Source: JBQCHF01 sp051953655 (GTDB lineage Bacteria > Actinomycetota > Actinomycetes > Motilibacterales > Motilibacteraceae). From it: a stretch of 17,121 nucleotides of DNA. The translations under genes and the position numbers were made by a program. Where the stretch lies: NCBI GenBank assembly GCA_051953655.1, contig JBQCIO010000153.1, positions 1 through 17,121 of the forward strand, read 5' to 3'. The first letter of the stretch is position 1, and the number at the start of each line of letters is the position of its first letter. Positions 1 to 6,567 of the stretch are shown here, one piece after another. The notes beneath the pieces are model-generated. The model saw only the letters and a list, made by a program, of their open reading frames with translations. It did no database searches and had not been told where the DNA came from.

Positions 1-21
1 TTGGTTTGTCATCTCGATACT

Positions 22-140
22 GTTACGGCGGCCATAGCGAAGGGGAAACGCCCGGTCCCATACCGAACCCGGAAGCTAAGCCCTTCAGCGCCGATGGTAC
101 TGCCCTGGTGACGGGGTGGGAGAGTAGGACGCCGCCGAAC
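22..140 (+). rRNA. rrf: 5S ribosomal RNA, complete
   Basis: The RNA of the large ribosomal subunit central protuberance. The sequence closely follows the actinobacterial 5S consensus: a GTTACGGCGG start, the CATAGCG-GGGGAAACGCCCGGTCCCAT block, CCGAACCCGGAAGCTAAG, GCGCCGATGGTACTGC and a GGGAGAGTAGG block near the 3' end. The two ends pair to form helix I: 22-32 with 131-140, with one bulged A at position 25. This sets the boundaries to within a few bases. Bases 1-21 should be the end of the 23S-5S spacer, so the 16S and 23S genes lie to the left of the window. A strong hairpin terminator follows 10 bases after the mature 3' end. Confidence 0.96.
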
Positions 141-150
141 AACCTCTACG

Positions 151-187
151 ATGAAGGCCACCCTCCGGGGTGGCCTTCATTGTTTCC
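151..187 (+). terminator. rRNA operon intrinsic terminator
   Basis: A perfect 13-bp stem (151-163 pairing with 168-180) closes a TCCG tetraloop and is followed by the T-rich stretch TTGTTT. It lies directly downstream of the 5S gene and is the best intrinsic terminator in the window. It should end the rRNA transcript. Confidence 0.92.
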
Positions 188-260
188 GGGACCGACATGA
201 GCCGGTCCGTGCACCTCCACATCTCCACAGCGCCCTGTCGCGCCCCTTGGGGCACGGCTC

Positions 261-282
261 GCCGGCTCGCCCTCGAGCCGGC
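261..282 (+). terminator. second GC hairpin, possible back-up terminator or 5' leader structure
   Basis: The 9-bp inverted repeat GCCGGCTCG (261-269) and CGAGCCGGC (274-282) leaves a 4-base loop. No T tract follows. It sits between the rRNA terminator and the start of the next gene at 315. It could be a second, U-less terminator of the rRNA operon or a structure in the leader of the downstream gene; the sequence does not decide. I see no convincing -10/-35 promoter in 188-314. Confidence 0.4.
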
Positions 283-314
283 CCCGAACAGACACTGACA
301 GACGAGGACACCCC

Positions 315-2507
315 ATGGCGGACCAGCAGCGACCGGACGACGAGCGGCGCACCAGCGGGCGGCGGGAGAACCGGCCCGCCGGTCCCTCCCGGTCCGGAGC
401 GGGGCGCCCGAGCGCGTCCGGTGGTGGGCAAGCCGGGGAGAGGCGGTCCACTGACAGCCGGTCGGGACGGCCGACGTCCGGCGGCGCAGGTCGTCCGGCC
501 CGCGCCGGCGAACGTGGCGGCGGAAGCCCGCGGGCTCCTCGGTCCGGCGGCCCCGCCGGCTCGCGGGGAGCGGCCGGGGGAGCCAGCAGGGGCGGCGGCA
601 GCCGTCCCGCGCCGGGCGGCAGCGGCGGTCGAGGCGCCGGCGGGTCCGGTGGCGGCGCTGGAGGGTCCTGGACCCGTGGCGCGGTGCGCAGCGAGCAGAG
701 CGGACGGCCGCCGCATGAGCGGCGTTCCGGAGGCGCCGGCGGGTCGGAGCGAACGTCCAGCGGTCAGGGGGCCCGCAACGACGATCGCCGACCGAGCCGC
801 GACGCCCGATCTCGGCCGTCGACCGGGCAGGGCCGTACCTGGACAGCCCGGCCCGAGCGGACGGAGCGCACCGAGCGGAGCTGGACCTCCAACCGTCCCG
901 CGGGCACTGGTCGTCCGGATCGTGCCGAGCGCGGTGGGGGTGCTGGTCGTCCTGAGCGCACCGAGCGGAGCTGGGGCTCCAACCGTCCTGCGGGCACTGG
1001 TCGTCCGGACCGTCCTGCGGGCAGTGGTCGTCCGGATCGTCCTGAGCGGGCGCAGCGTCCCGAGCGCGGTGGGGGTGCTGGTCGTCCTGAGCGCACCGAG
1101 CGGAGCTGGAGCTCCAACCGTCCCGCAGGCGCCGGTCGTCCGGACCGTCCCGAGCGCGGCGCAGGCGCCGGACGCCCCGAGCGGGCCGGCCGGCCGGACC
1201 GTCCGGGACACCGTCCAGGTGGGCGAGGGACCGAGCGCGACGAGCGTCGCCCGGGGGTGCGCGGGGCGGCGGGAGAGCGGCGCCCGACCGTAGGCGGTCA
1301 TGCAGCAGAGCGCAGCGACCGGCCGGTGGCCCCCCCGCTGCCGGACGACGTGAGCGCGGACGAGCTGCCGCGCGAGGTGCGCCGCGAGCTGCAGACCTTG
1401 CCGGAGGGTGCGGCCGCGGCCGTGGCGCGCCGGCTCGCGATGGCGGCTCGCGTGGTGGAGGACGACCCCGAGCTCGCGTACCAGCACACGCTCGCCGCCC
1501 AGCGGATGGCGGGTCGGGTGGGGGCGGTGCGCGAGGCGACCGGACTGGCCGCCTACGCGGCCGGGCACTGGGGCGTCGCGCTCACCGAGCTGCGCGCGGC
1601 CAAGCGGATCACCGGCAGCGAGGCGTACCTGCCCGTCATGGCCGACTGCGAGCGCGGGCTCGGCCGGCCCGAGCGGGCGCTGGAGCTCGCGGCCTCACCG
1701 GAGGCCGGGCGCCTGGACGAGGCCGGCAAGGTCGAGCTGCGGATCGTGGCCAGCGGCGCCCGGCGCGACCTGGGCCAGCTCGACGCGGCCGTGGTCACCC
1801 TGCAGGGGGCCGACCTCACTCCGCGTCGCTCTCAGCCCTGGACGGCGCGCCTGCGCTACGCCTACGCCGACGCGCTGGCCGCCGCGGGCAGGACGAGCGA
1901 GGCCGAGCGCTGGTTCGAGCGCACGCTCGAGGTCGACCGGGACGGGGAGACCGACGCGGCCGAGCGGCTCGCCGAGCTGCAGGGGCTGACCTTCGTCGAC
2001 CTCGACGACGCCGAGGACGAGGACGCCGCCGAGGACGAGACCCAGGACGACCCCGAGGACGACCCCGAGGAGGACCTCGAGGACGAGAGCCAGGACGTCG
2101 CCGGGGTGGACGTCGAGGTCGAGCCCGACCGCGACGGCGGCGACATCGACGACGAAGAGGACGTCCCGGACGACCTCGAGCGGACCGACGAGGAGCTGCC
2201 CGACGCGCAGCCGGAGGCCGGTGACGGACACTCGGAGATCGAGGACGACGAGCCGGTCGCCGCTGTCCCCGCAGACGCAGAGCCTGCCGGCGTTCGCGGG
2301 GAGAGCGTGGCGACGGTCGAGCCGAGCCGGCCGGGCACCTTCTCCCACCTCGAGCCGGACGCGCCGGTCGCGCCCCCGGCGGCGACGGCGCCTGCGGTGG
2401 TCTTCCAGCCCGCCGCGGACGCGCCGGCCGGGGACCAGTCAGCCAGCGGGGACACCCGGGACGAGCGCGGCCAGGAGCAGGACCGGCAGGAGGGCACGCT
2501 CTTCTGA
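315..2507 (+). CDS. disordered Arg/Gly-rich, TPR-like and acidic-tailed protein of unknown function
   Basis: A 730-residue protein with three very different parts. Residues 1 to about 345 are low complexity and almost free of hydrophobic residues, rich in Arg, Gly, Pro, Ser and Glu. They include repeats of a PERTERSWxSNRPAG-type unit starting near residues 184, 214 and 259. Residues 351 to about 555, starting LPREVRRELQTLP, form an alpha-helical tetratricopeptide-like domain with repeated helix pairs such as AYADALAAAGRTSEAERWF. Residues 559 to about 665 are a strongly acidic Asp/Glu tail, followed by a Pro/Ala-rich end. The ATG at 315 has GAGG at 304-307, seven bases upstream. Proteins with this layout are widespread in Actinobacteria but have no assigned function that I know of. 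The basic RG-rich arm suggests RNA or polyphosphate/nucleic-acid contact and the acidic tail suggests self-masking; both are inference. No signal peptide or membrane segment is visible, so it is probably cytoplasmic. It is followed by a hairpin shared with the convergent gene. Confidence 0.85.
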   Translation: MADQQRPDDERRTSGRRENRPAGPSRSGAGRPSASGGGQAGERRSTDSRSGRPTSGGAGRPARAGERGGGSPRAPRSGGPAGSRGAAGGASRGGGSRPAPGGSGGRGAGGSGGGAGGSWTRGAVRSEQSGRPPHERRSGGAGGSERTSSGQGARNDDRRPSRDARSRPSTGQGRTWTARPERTERTERSWTSNRPAGTGRPDRAERGGGAGRPERTERSWGSNRPAGTGRPDRPAGSGRPDRPERAQRPERGGGAGRPERTERSWSSNRPAGAGRPDRPERGAGAGRPERAGRPDRPGHRPGGRGTERDERRPGVRGAAGERRPTVGGHAAERSDRPVAPPLPDDVSADELPREVRRELQTLPEGAAAAVARRLAMAARVVEDDPELAYQHTLAAQRMAGRVGAVREATGLAAYAAGHWGVALTELRAAKRITGSEAYLPVMADCERGLGRPERALELAASPEAGRLDEAGKVELRIVASGARRDLGQLDAAVVTLQGADLTPRRSQPWTARLRYAYADALAAAGRTSEAERWFERTLEVDRDGETDAAERLAELQGLTFVDLDDAEDEDAAEDETQDDPEDDPEEDLEDESQDVAGVDVEVEPDRDGGDIDDEEDVPDDLERTDEELPDAQPEAGDGHSEIEDDEPVAAVPADAEPAGVRGESVATVEPSRPGTFSHLEPDAPVAPPAATAPAVVFQPAADAPAGDQSASGDTRDERGQEQDRQEGTLF
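864..1178 (+). repeat. in-frame tandem-like repeats in the Arg/Gly-rich arm, with a 50-bp exact direct repeat
   Basis: The segment beginning GAGCGCACCGAGCGGAGCTGG occurs at 864, 954 and 1089, that is, 90 and 135 bases apart, so all copies stay in the same reading frame. Bases 925-974 and 1060-1109 are identical over 50 bases (offset 135, equal to 45 codons). The repeats encode the PERTERSWxSNRPAGxGRPDR units. Near identity at the DNA level, including silent positions, points to recent duplication rather than only protein-level selection. Confidence 0.93.
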
Positions 2508-2514
2508 CCGCCCC

Positions 2515-2550
2515 CGCCGTCCCCGCGCTCGTGACCCGGCGGGGACGGCG
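2515..2550. terminator. bidirectional hairpin between convergent genes
   Basis: A perfect 12-bp inverted repeat (2515-2526 and 2539-2550) with a 12-base loop lies in the 58-base gap between the stop of the acidic-tailed protein gene (2507) and the stop of the minus-strand MBL gene (2566). There is no U tract on either side, which is common for terminators in very GC-rich actinomycetes. Its position between two converging stops makes termination in both directions the natural reading. Confidence 0.7.
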
Positions 2551-2565
2551 ATGCGGTCCTCCGGC

Positions 2566-3627
2566 TCAGCGGGCGGCGGCGGCGTCGCCGAAGTCGTGCG
2601 CCTCGCCGGTGACCTGGTCCAGCCAGCGGTTGATGCCCACGATGTTCGCGGCGGTCTGGTTGAGCTCCTCGAACTTCTCCACCACCTCGGGCATGGCCAG
2701 GAACTGTGCGTACCGCTCCCGGGTGCGGTCGAGGACCATCGCCACGGCGTGGTCGAGGTCGAGCTTCGCGCTGCGCGCGTCGCGCACCAGCTCGACCCAC
2801 AGCCGCAGCTCCTCCTCGGAGCGGTCGAGCGTGAGCTGCACGTCGCTCACCGGACCGAAGTGGCTGAACAGCAGCCGGGTGGGCTGCACGTCGCGGAAGC
2901 GCTGCAGCGACGCGCAGGCCACGTCGAGGTCGAAGTCCGGCGGCGGGGTGGCCGGGCGCACGTCGGCCGTCTCCGGCACGTAGATGCCGGCCGCGTCGCC
3001 GACGTAGAGGTCTCCGGTCTGGCTGTCCAGCAGGCCGACGTGGTGCTTGGCGTGGCCCGGCGCGTGGAAGCTGTCCAGCCGGCGGCCGCCGCCGAGGTCG
3101 ATGCTGCCGACGTCGCCGAGGGCGACCACCCGCTCCTGCGGGGTCGGCCGGAGCAGACCGAGCACGTTGTCCAGGACGTCGCCGAACACGCGCCGTGCGC
3201 TGGTCATCAGCTTGGTCGGGTCGACCAGGTGCCGCGCGCCCAGCTCGTGCACCACCACCTGGGCGCGGGGGAACGCCTCGGCGATGTCGCCGGCGCCGCC
3301 GGCGTGGTCGAGGTGGATGTGGGTCACGACCACGGTCGCGAGGTCCTCCGGCCCGACGCCGAGGGCCGCCAGGGCGTCGCGGACCACCGGTGCGCTGGTT
3401 GCGGTGCCGGTCTCGACCAGGCAGGGGCGCTCCCCGAGGACCAGGTAACCGGCGGTGATGCCGCCGAAGCCGGACATGCGGGTGTCGATGGTGAAGACGT
3501 CCTCGCCGAGCCGGGTGACGTTCTCCGGCAGCCCGTCCTGCCTCCCCGCGGTGGTCCCCTCGGTTCCGTCCACAGCCGCCGCCCGACCCTTCGTCGTCGT
3601 CCACAGGCAGCGGCCGAGACCGGCCAC
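2566..3627 (-). CDS. MBL-fold metallo-hydrolase
   Basis: A metallo-beta-lactamase-fold hydrolase. The binuclear metal site is complete (numbering from the GTG at 3627): H103-x-H105-x-D107-H108 in THIHLDHAGG, H192 in GHAKHH, D211 in YVGDAAG and H256 in FSHFG. The core domain begins around VTRLGEDVFTIDTR (residue 37) and is followed after residue 260 by a helical C-terminal part of about 90 residues. The substrate cannot be read from the sequence; the family includes thioesterases, glyoxalase II and lactonases. The start is uncertain. The longest form uses GTG at 3627. A GTG at 3573 (residue 19) has AAGGG 13 bases upstream and removes a poorly conserved leader, and may be the true start. The gene is divergent from the SSB-like gene (123-base gap) and convergent with the gene to its left. 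No signal peptide is seen; probably cytoplasmic. Confidence 0.92.
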   Translation of the reverse strand: MAGLGRCLWTTTKGRAAAVDGTEGTTAGRQDGLPENVTRLGEDVFTIDTRMSGFGGITAGYLVLGERPCLVETGTATSAPVVRDALAALGVGPEDLATVVVTHIHLDHAGGAGDIAEAFPRAQVVVHELGARHLVDPTKLMTSARRVFGDVLDNVLGLLRPTPQERVVALGDVGSIDLGGGRRLDSFHAPGHAKHHVGLLDSQTGDLYVGDAAGIYVPETADVRPATPPPDFDLDVACASLQRFRDVQPTRLLFSHFGPVSDVQLTLDRSEEELRLWVELVRDARSAKLDLDHAVAMVLDRTRERYAQFLAMPEVVEKFEELNQTAANIVGINRWLDQVTGEAHDFGDAAAAR

Positions 3628-3735
3628 GCCGCCGTCGTCGCGAGCATCGTAGGGGCACGGCCGACGGCGTCACCCGACGCGCGGACCAGCCACCGCGCGG
3701 GGCTGGGCCGGCCGGCCGGGGCAGGTCGGACGAGC

Positions 3736-3743
3736 GAGGGGAG
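3736..3743 (+). promoter_or_regulatory. strong ribosome binding site that sets the SSB-like start
   Basis: GAGGGGAG lies seven bases before the ATG at 3751. The reading frame stays open far upstream (beyond 2221) because of the high GC content, so this site is the main reason for choosing 3751. The open upstream part overlaps the MBL gene antisense and is not coding. Confidence 0.8.
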
Positions 3744-3750
3744 CAGCCGG

Positions 3751-4179
3751 ATGGGACGGCAGGGACAGGCGGTCGCCGCCACGGTGGAGGAGGGAGCGCT
3801 GGAGGACGCGGCGCTGCCGGGGGTGGAGGAGGCCGACGACGGTCCGGCGCACCGCAACGAGGTGCTGCTCGTCGGGCGCGTCTCCGGGGAACCGGTGGAA
3901 CGGGCGATGCCCAGCGGCGACGTCGTGCTGGGCTTCCGGCTGGCGGTGCGCCGCGACCCGGCCTCGCGCAGCTCCGCGGGTCGGGTGGTGGCCGACGGGC
4001 TGGAGTGCGCCGCCTGGCGGGCGGGCCTGCGCCGCAACATCGCGACCTGGAAGGTCGGGGACGTGGTGCAGGTCAGCGGGGCGCTGCACCGGCGGGTGCG
4101 ACGTGAGGACGGGCAGACGACCAGCCGCTACGAGATCGAGGTGTCCGCCGCCCGGCGGCTGCGGCGCGTCACCCGGTGA
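3751..4179 (+). CDS. single-stranded DNA-binding (SSB-family) OB-fold protein
   Basis: A 142-residue protein. Residues 36-138 match the SSB OB-fold pattern: NEVLLVGRVSGEP at the first strand, PSGDVVLGFRLAVRR in the second and third strands, ECAAWRAGLRRN, WKVGDVVQVSGALHRR and SRYEIEVSAARRLRR. The first 35 residues are an acidic extension not found in classical SSB. It stops straight after the OB fold, so it lacks the flexible Gly/Pro-rich tail and acidic DDDxPF-type tip through which main SSB proteins recruit partners. It is therefore probably an accessory SSB paralogue rather than the essential replication protein; the latter normally sits with rpsF and rpsR, which are not here. It would bind single-stranded DNA in the cytoplasm. 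It is divergent from the MBL gene and convergent with the DUF1015 gene. The start is chosen from the GAGGGGAG site. Confidence 0.85.
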   Translation: MGRQGQAVAATVEEGALEDAALPGVEEADDGPAHRNEVLLVGRVSGEPVERAMPSGDVVLGFRLAVRRDPASRSSAGRVVADGLECAAWRAGLRRNIATWKVGDVVQVSGALHRRVRREDGQTTSRYEIEVSAARRLRRVTR

Positions 4180-4221
4180 GGTCGGTGGCCCCTGCGGACC
4201 AGGACCTGGGACGCCCCGGAG

Positions 4222-4247
4222 CGCCCGCCGACCGTGGTGCGCGGGCG
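4222..4247. terminator. weak inverted repeat between convergent ssb-like and DUF1015 genes
   Basis: CGCCCGC (4222-4228) pairs with GCGGGCG (4241-4247) across a 12-base loop, in the 133-base gap between two convergent stops (4179 and 4313). No T tract follows on either strand. Only seven base pairs, so the terminator call is tentative. Nothing else with structure was seen in 4180-4312 apart from a 5-bp GGCCC/GGGCC hairpin at 4277-4291. Confidence 0.35.
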
Positions 4248-4312
4248 GACCGAGCGGCGGTCGAGACAGCTGGGATGGCCCTGATCGGGCCGGGTCGGGC
4301 CGGGCCGTGGTC

Positions 4313-5791
4313 CTACCTCACCTGGCGCAGGACGAGGCCGGTCCGCGGCTTGGGGCCGAACGAGGTCGACTTGCGCGGCATGGTCGCTCCGGCCGACGCG
4401 ACGGCGAGCACCTGCGGCACGGTGACCGGGTTGAGCAGCACCGCGAGACCGTCGCCTCCCTGGGCGGCGGCCACGGCGGCCCGCGCGTCGTGGCAGTAGG
4501 TGACGGGGTGCAGGCCACGGCCGTCCCCGGCCCGCCACCGCGGCAGCAACCCCCCGTGCAGGAGGGCGGCGTCCAGGCCCTCCCAGGCGGCGGGCTGGTC
4601 GGGCCCGGTGAGGGCGGTCGGGTCGACCAGCTCGAGCCGGGCGGCGCCGTCGGCGGCCACGAGGTCGAGGGCAGGGTGCTCCTGCCCGGCCGCGGCCAGG
4701 CCGTCCAGGGCGGGCACCGAGCCCGCGGGCAGCCGGCTCACCCGGACCGCCCCCTCCAGACCGGCGAGGGCGCCGAGGGCCTCGGACAGCGTCAGCCCGT
4801 GCACCAGGCGGTGGATGGCGCCCAGCGCCAGCGGATAGCGGCTGGCGTCGACCAGCAGCGCGAGCCCGGCGTCCCACCCCGCGTCGTCCCACCCGGCGTC
4901 GCGGTTCCCGTCACGCAGGTCGACGGGGGAGCCGCCGACCGGTGCCCGCCCCAGCTCTCGGGCGAGCGCCTGGTAGGCCGCCCAGCGGTGGTGGCCGTCG
5001 GCGATCAGCGCCCGGCGACGGGCGAAGGAGGCCAGCAGGGTCTCGGCCGTGGCGCCGTCCGCGGGGTCGTCCTGACTGCTGGTCTGTGTGCTGGTCTCTG
5101 TGTTGGTCACGGTGCTGGTGCGGCCGCTGTCCTGGGCGCCGGCCGGCACGTGCCAGAGCCGGAGCCGACGCCCCTCGGACGTCCGCACGTCGAGCAGCGC
5201 GGGCCCGGCCACGACCGAGTCCAGGACCTCGTCGATGCGCGCGCCGGCCGCCTGGTCGCCGTCGTGCACGAGCAGGATCGGCTCGAGCTGGGCACCGGTG
5301 GCGCGCATCAGGGCCTGCCGGTCGGCCACCGGGCCAGGCATGACCTCCTCGTGCGGCAGGACCGCACCCGTGCTGGCGCCCGACAGCCCGACGGCCGCGA
5401 CGAGACCACGGATCACCTGTCCGTCGGGCACCGGACCGTCGGCCGGCTGCCCCTCCGCCGACTCCTCGTAGACGTAGAAGCCGGGGTCGTCCTGCACGAG
5501 CACACCGTCGCGCAGCCACTGCCCCAGGGTGGCGGCGGCATGGGCGTAGCGGCCCTCGGGCCCGCACGACTCCTCCCGGGGCAGGATCAGCCGGACCACG
5601 TTGTGCGGCTCGAGATCCTCCAGGCGCCGCACCCCGTCGACGTCGACCACGTCGTACGGCGGGCTGGTGGCGGCGGCGACGTCGGGCACGACCGCCGGGT
5701 CGTAGCGCAGGCCGCGGAAGGGCCGCACGTCCAGACCCGGGGTCTGCGGGGTGACGTCCAGCAGGGGCGGGAAGGTCGACGGGGACGTCAC
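4313..5791 (-). CDS. DUF1015 family protein
   Basis: A 492-residue protein of the DUF1015 family, whose biochemical function is not established to my knowledge. Family hallmarks are present: DVRPFRGLRYDP near the N-terminus, the SPPYDVVD motif, HNVVRLILPRE, and IADGHHRWAAYQALARE around residue 264. The DGHHR element resembles the DGxHR motif of ParB/sulfiredoxin-like folds, but this is only a resemblance. I start it at the GTG at 5791 (MTSPSTFPPLL) because the 21 upstream residues are Arg-rich and unlike the family. TACGAT lies just six bases before that GTG and could be a -10 element for a leaderless mRNA. A Thr/Ser-rich linker (about residues 222-241, coding near 5070-5125) interrupts the protein. 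It ends with TAG at 4313. It is divergent from the TPR gene at 5929. Confidence 0.9.
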   Translation of the reverse strand: MTSPSTFPPLLDVTPQTPGLDVRPFRGLRYDPAVVPDVAAATSPPYDVVDVDGVRRLEDLEPHNVVRLILPREESCGPEGRYAHAAATLGQWLRDGVLVQDDPGFYVYEESAEGQPADGPVPDGQVIRGLVAAVGLSGASTGAVLPHEEVMPGPVADRQALMRATGAQLEPILLVHDGDQAAGARIDEVLDSVVAGPALLDVRTSEGRRLRLWHVPAGAQDSGRTSTVTNTETSTQTSSQDDPADGATAETLLASFARRRALIADGHHRWAAYQALARELGRAPVGGSPVDLRDGNRDAGWDDAGWDAGLALLVDASRYPLALGAIHRLVHGLTLSEALGALAGLEGAVRVSRLPAGSVPALDGLAAAGQEHPALDLVAADGAARLELVDPTALTGPDQPAAWEGLDAALLHGGLLPRWRAGDGRGLHPVTYCHDARAAVAAAQGGDGLAVLLNPVTVPQVLAVASAGATMPRKSTSFGPKPRTGLVLRQVR

Positions 5792-5868
5792 CGTCTCATC
5801 GTACGAGCGCTCGACCAGCCGGCCTCTCGGGCAGCCTGTCCGGCGCGCCCTCACGGGATCCGTCGTGG

Positions 5869-5890
5869 CGGTGACCGTGCGGTGACCGTG
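5869..5890. repeat. 11-bp tandem direct repeat in a divergent intergenic region
   Basis: CGGTGACCGTG occurs twice head to tail (5869-5879 and 5880-5890), and CGGTG begins again at 5891. It lies between the DUF1015 start (5791, minus) and the TPR start (5929, plus). A tandem 11-bp repeat roughly one helical turn long, upstream of a promoter-like motif, could bind a regulator; no factor can be named. Confidence 0.5.
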
Positions 5891-5913
5891 CGGTGGGGGT
5901 GCTGGCCGGGGTG

Positions 5914-5928
5914 TGGCAGCGTGGAGGC
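5914..5928 (+). promoter_or_regulatory. start-proximal promoter-like motif (candidate leaderless -10) for the TPR-HAD pair
   Basis: TGGCAGCGTGGAGGC ends directly at the ATG at 5929. CAGCGT (5917-5922) fits a -10 of the form xANNNT with six bases to the start codon, the spacing of leaderless actinobacterial transcripts. The GGAGG inside it is only one base from the ATG, too close to act as a normal ribosome site. The same motif precedes steA. Confidence 0.45.
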
Positions 5929-6567
5929 ATGGTGCAGCCTCACGAGCCGTTCGGGCCCGGTCACGTCGGAGCAGGTCGATCAGGGCCGGCTCAGACGGAG
6001 GGCAGCCCGTCCGGAGAGCTCTACGACTGGTACCGGCGGGGGATGGCGCTGCTGGAGTCCGGCGACGCCGCCGCGGCCGCGCAGCTGCTCGCCCGCGCGC
6101 GGGCGGGGGCGCCGGACTCGGCCAGCATCGGCGAGGCGCACGCGCGAGCCCTGTTCGACGCGGGCCACTACGACGACGCGGCCTCGGCCTTCGGCGAGCT
6201 CGTCGAGCTGGTGCCCGGCGACGACTACGCCCGGTTCGGGCTGGGCCTGTCGCTCAGCCGCATGGACCGTCTCACCGCCGCCGCCGAGCACCTGGCCCTG
6301 GCCGTGGCGATGCGTCCGGACCGCACGGAGTACACCCAGGCGCTGCGGCACGTGCGGGCCACCCTGCGGGCCCGCGAGGAGGCCGTCCGGCAGCCCGCTG
6401 CCCCGCCCGCCGGGGACGTTCCGGCCGGTCGCCCGGACGCCACCCCTGACGCCGGCGGCTCCGCCCCCTCTGACGCCGGCGGCTCCGCCGCCATTGACGC
6501 CGGCGGCTCCGCCGCCATTGACACCGGCGGCTCCGCCGCGGGGCCGGCGGACGGGGCCGGGGCATGA
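5929..6567 (+). CDS. tetratricopeptide-repeat protein
   Basis: A 212-residue protein. Residues 30-131 hold about three TPR-like helix pairs: YRRGMALLESGDAAAAAQLL, AHARALFDAGHYDDAASAF and RFGLGLSLSRMDRLTAAAEH. The rest is a charged helix and a low-complexity tail with four DAGGSAA(I) units. It takes the place of Rv1691 in the M. tuberculosis block and so is probably its counterpart; TPRs serve protein-protein contact and the partner is unknown. The stop overlaps the start of the HAD phosphatase gene (ATGA), so the two are translationally coupled. Start choice: the ATG at 5929 directly follows a candidate -10 element; an in-frame GTG at 5893 would add 12 residues with no better ribosome site. 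Cytoplasmic by lack of signal or membrane segments. Confidence 0.88.
   Translation: MVQPHEPFGPGHVGAGRSGPAQTEGSPSGELYDWYRRGMALLESGDAAAAAQLLARARAGAPDSASIGEAHARALFDAGHYDDAASAFGELVELVPGDDYARFGLGLSLSRMDRLTAAAEHLALAVAMRPDRTEYTQALRHVRATLRAREEAVRQPAAPPAGDVPAGRPDATPDAGGSAPSDAGGSAAIDAGGSAAIDTGGSAAGPADGAGA
6447..6542 (+). repeat. 24-bp tandem repeat, four copies, inside the TPR gene
   Basis: Units beginning TGACGCCGGCGGCTCCGCC start at 6447, 6471, 6495 and 6519 (the last begins TGACACC). The period is 24 bases, that is eight codons, encoding DAGGSAAI-type units. Gain or loss of a unit would keep the reading frame. Confidence 0.93.

Noticed and set aside
864..1178. CRISPR-like repeat array
   Set aside because: The repeats are in-frame coding duplications with uneven spacing and no unique spacers, inside an open frame.
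151..1293. 380-residue plus-strand open frame with VVRTV/VVLSAPSG repeats
   Set aside because: A +1-frame shadow of the RG-rich gene; the repeats come from the DNA repeat. Its ATG lies inside the rRNA terminator hairpin.
1862..3673. 603-residue minus-strand open frame rich in Arg/Pro/Gly
   Set aside because: It overlaps the MBL gene in another frame and the RG-rich gene antisense. It has Arg/Pro/Ser-biased composition typical of GC-rich shadow frames and no domain.
2221..3750. N-terminal extension of the SSB-like protein by about 510 residues
   Set aside because: The upstream open frame overlaps other genes antisense, and a strong ribosome site sits at 3736-3743 before the ATG at 3751.
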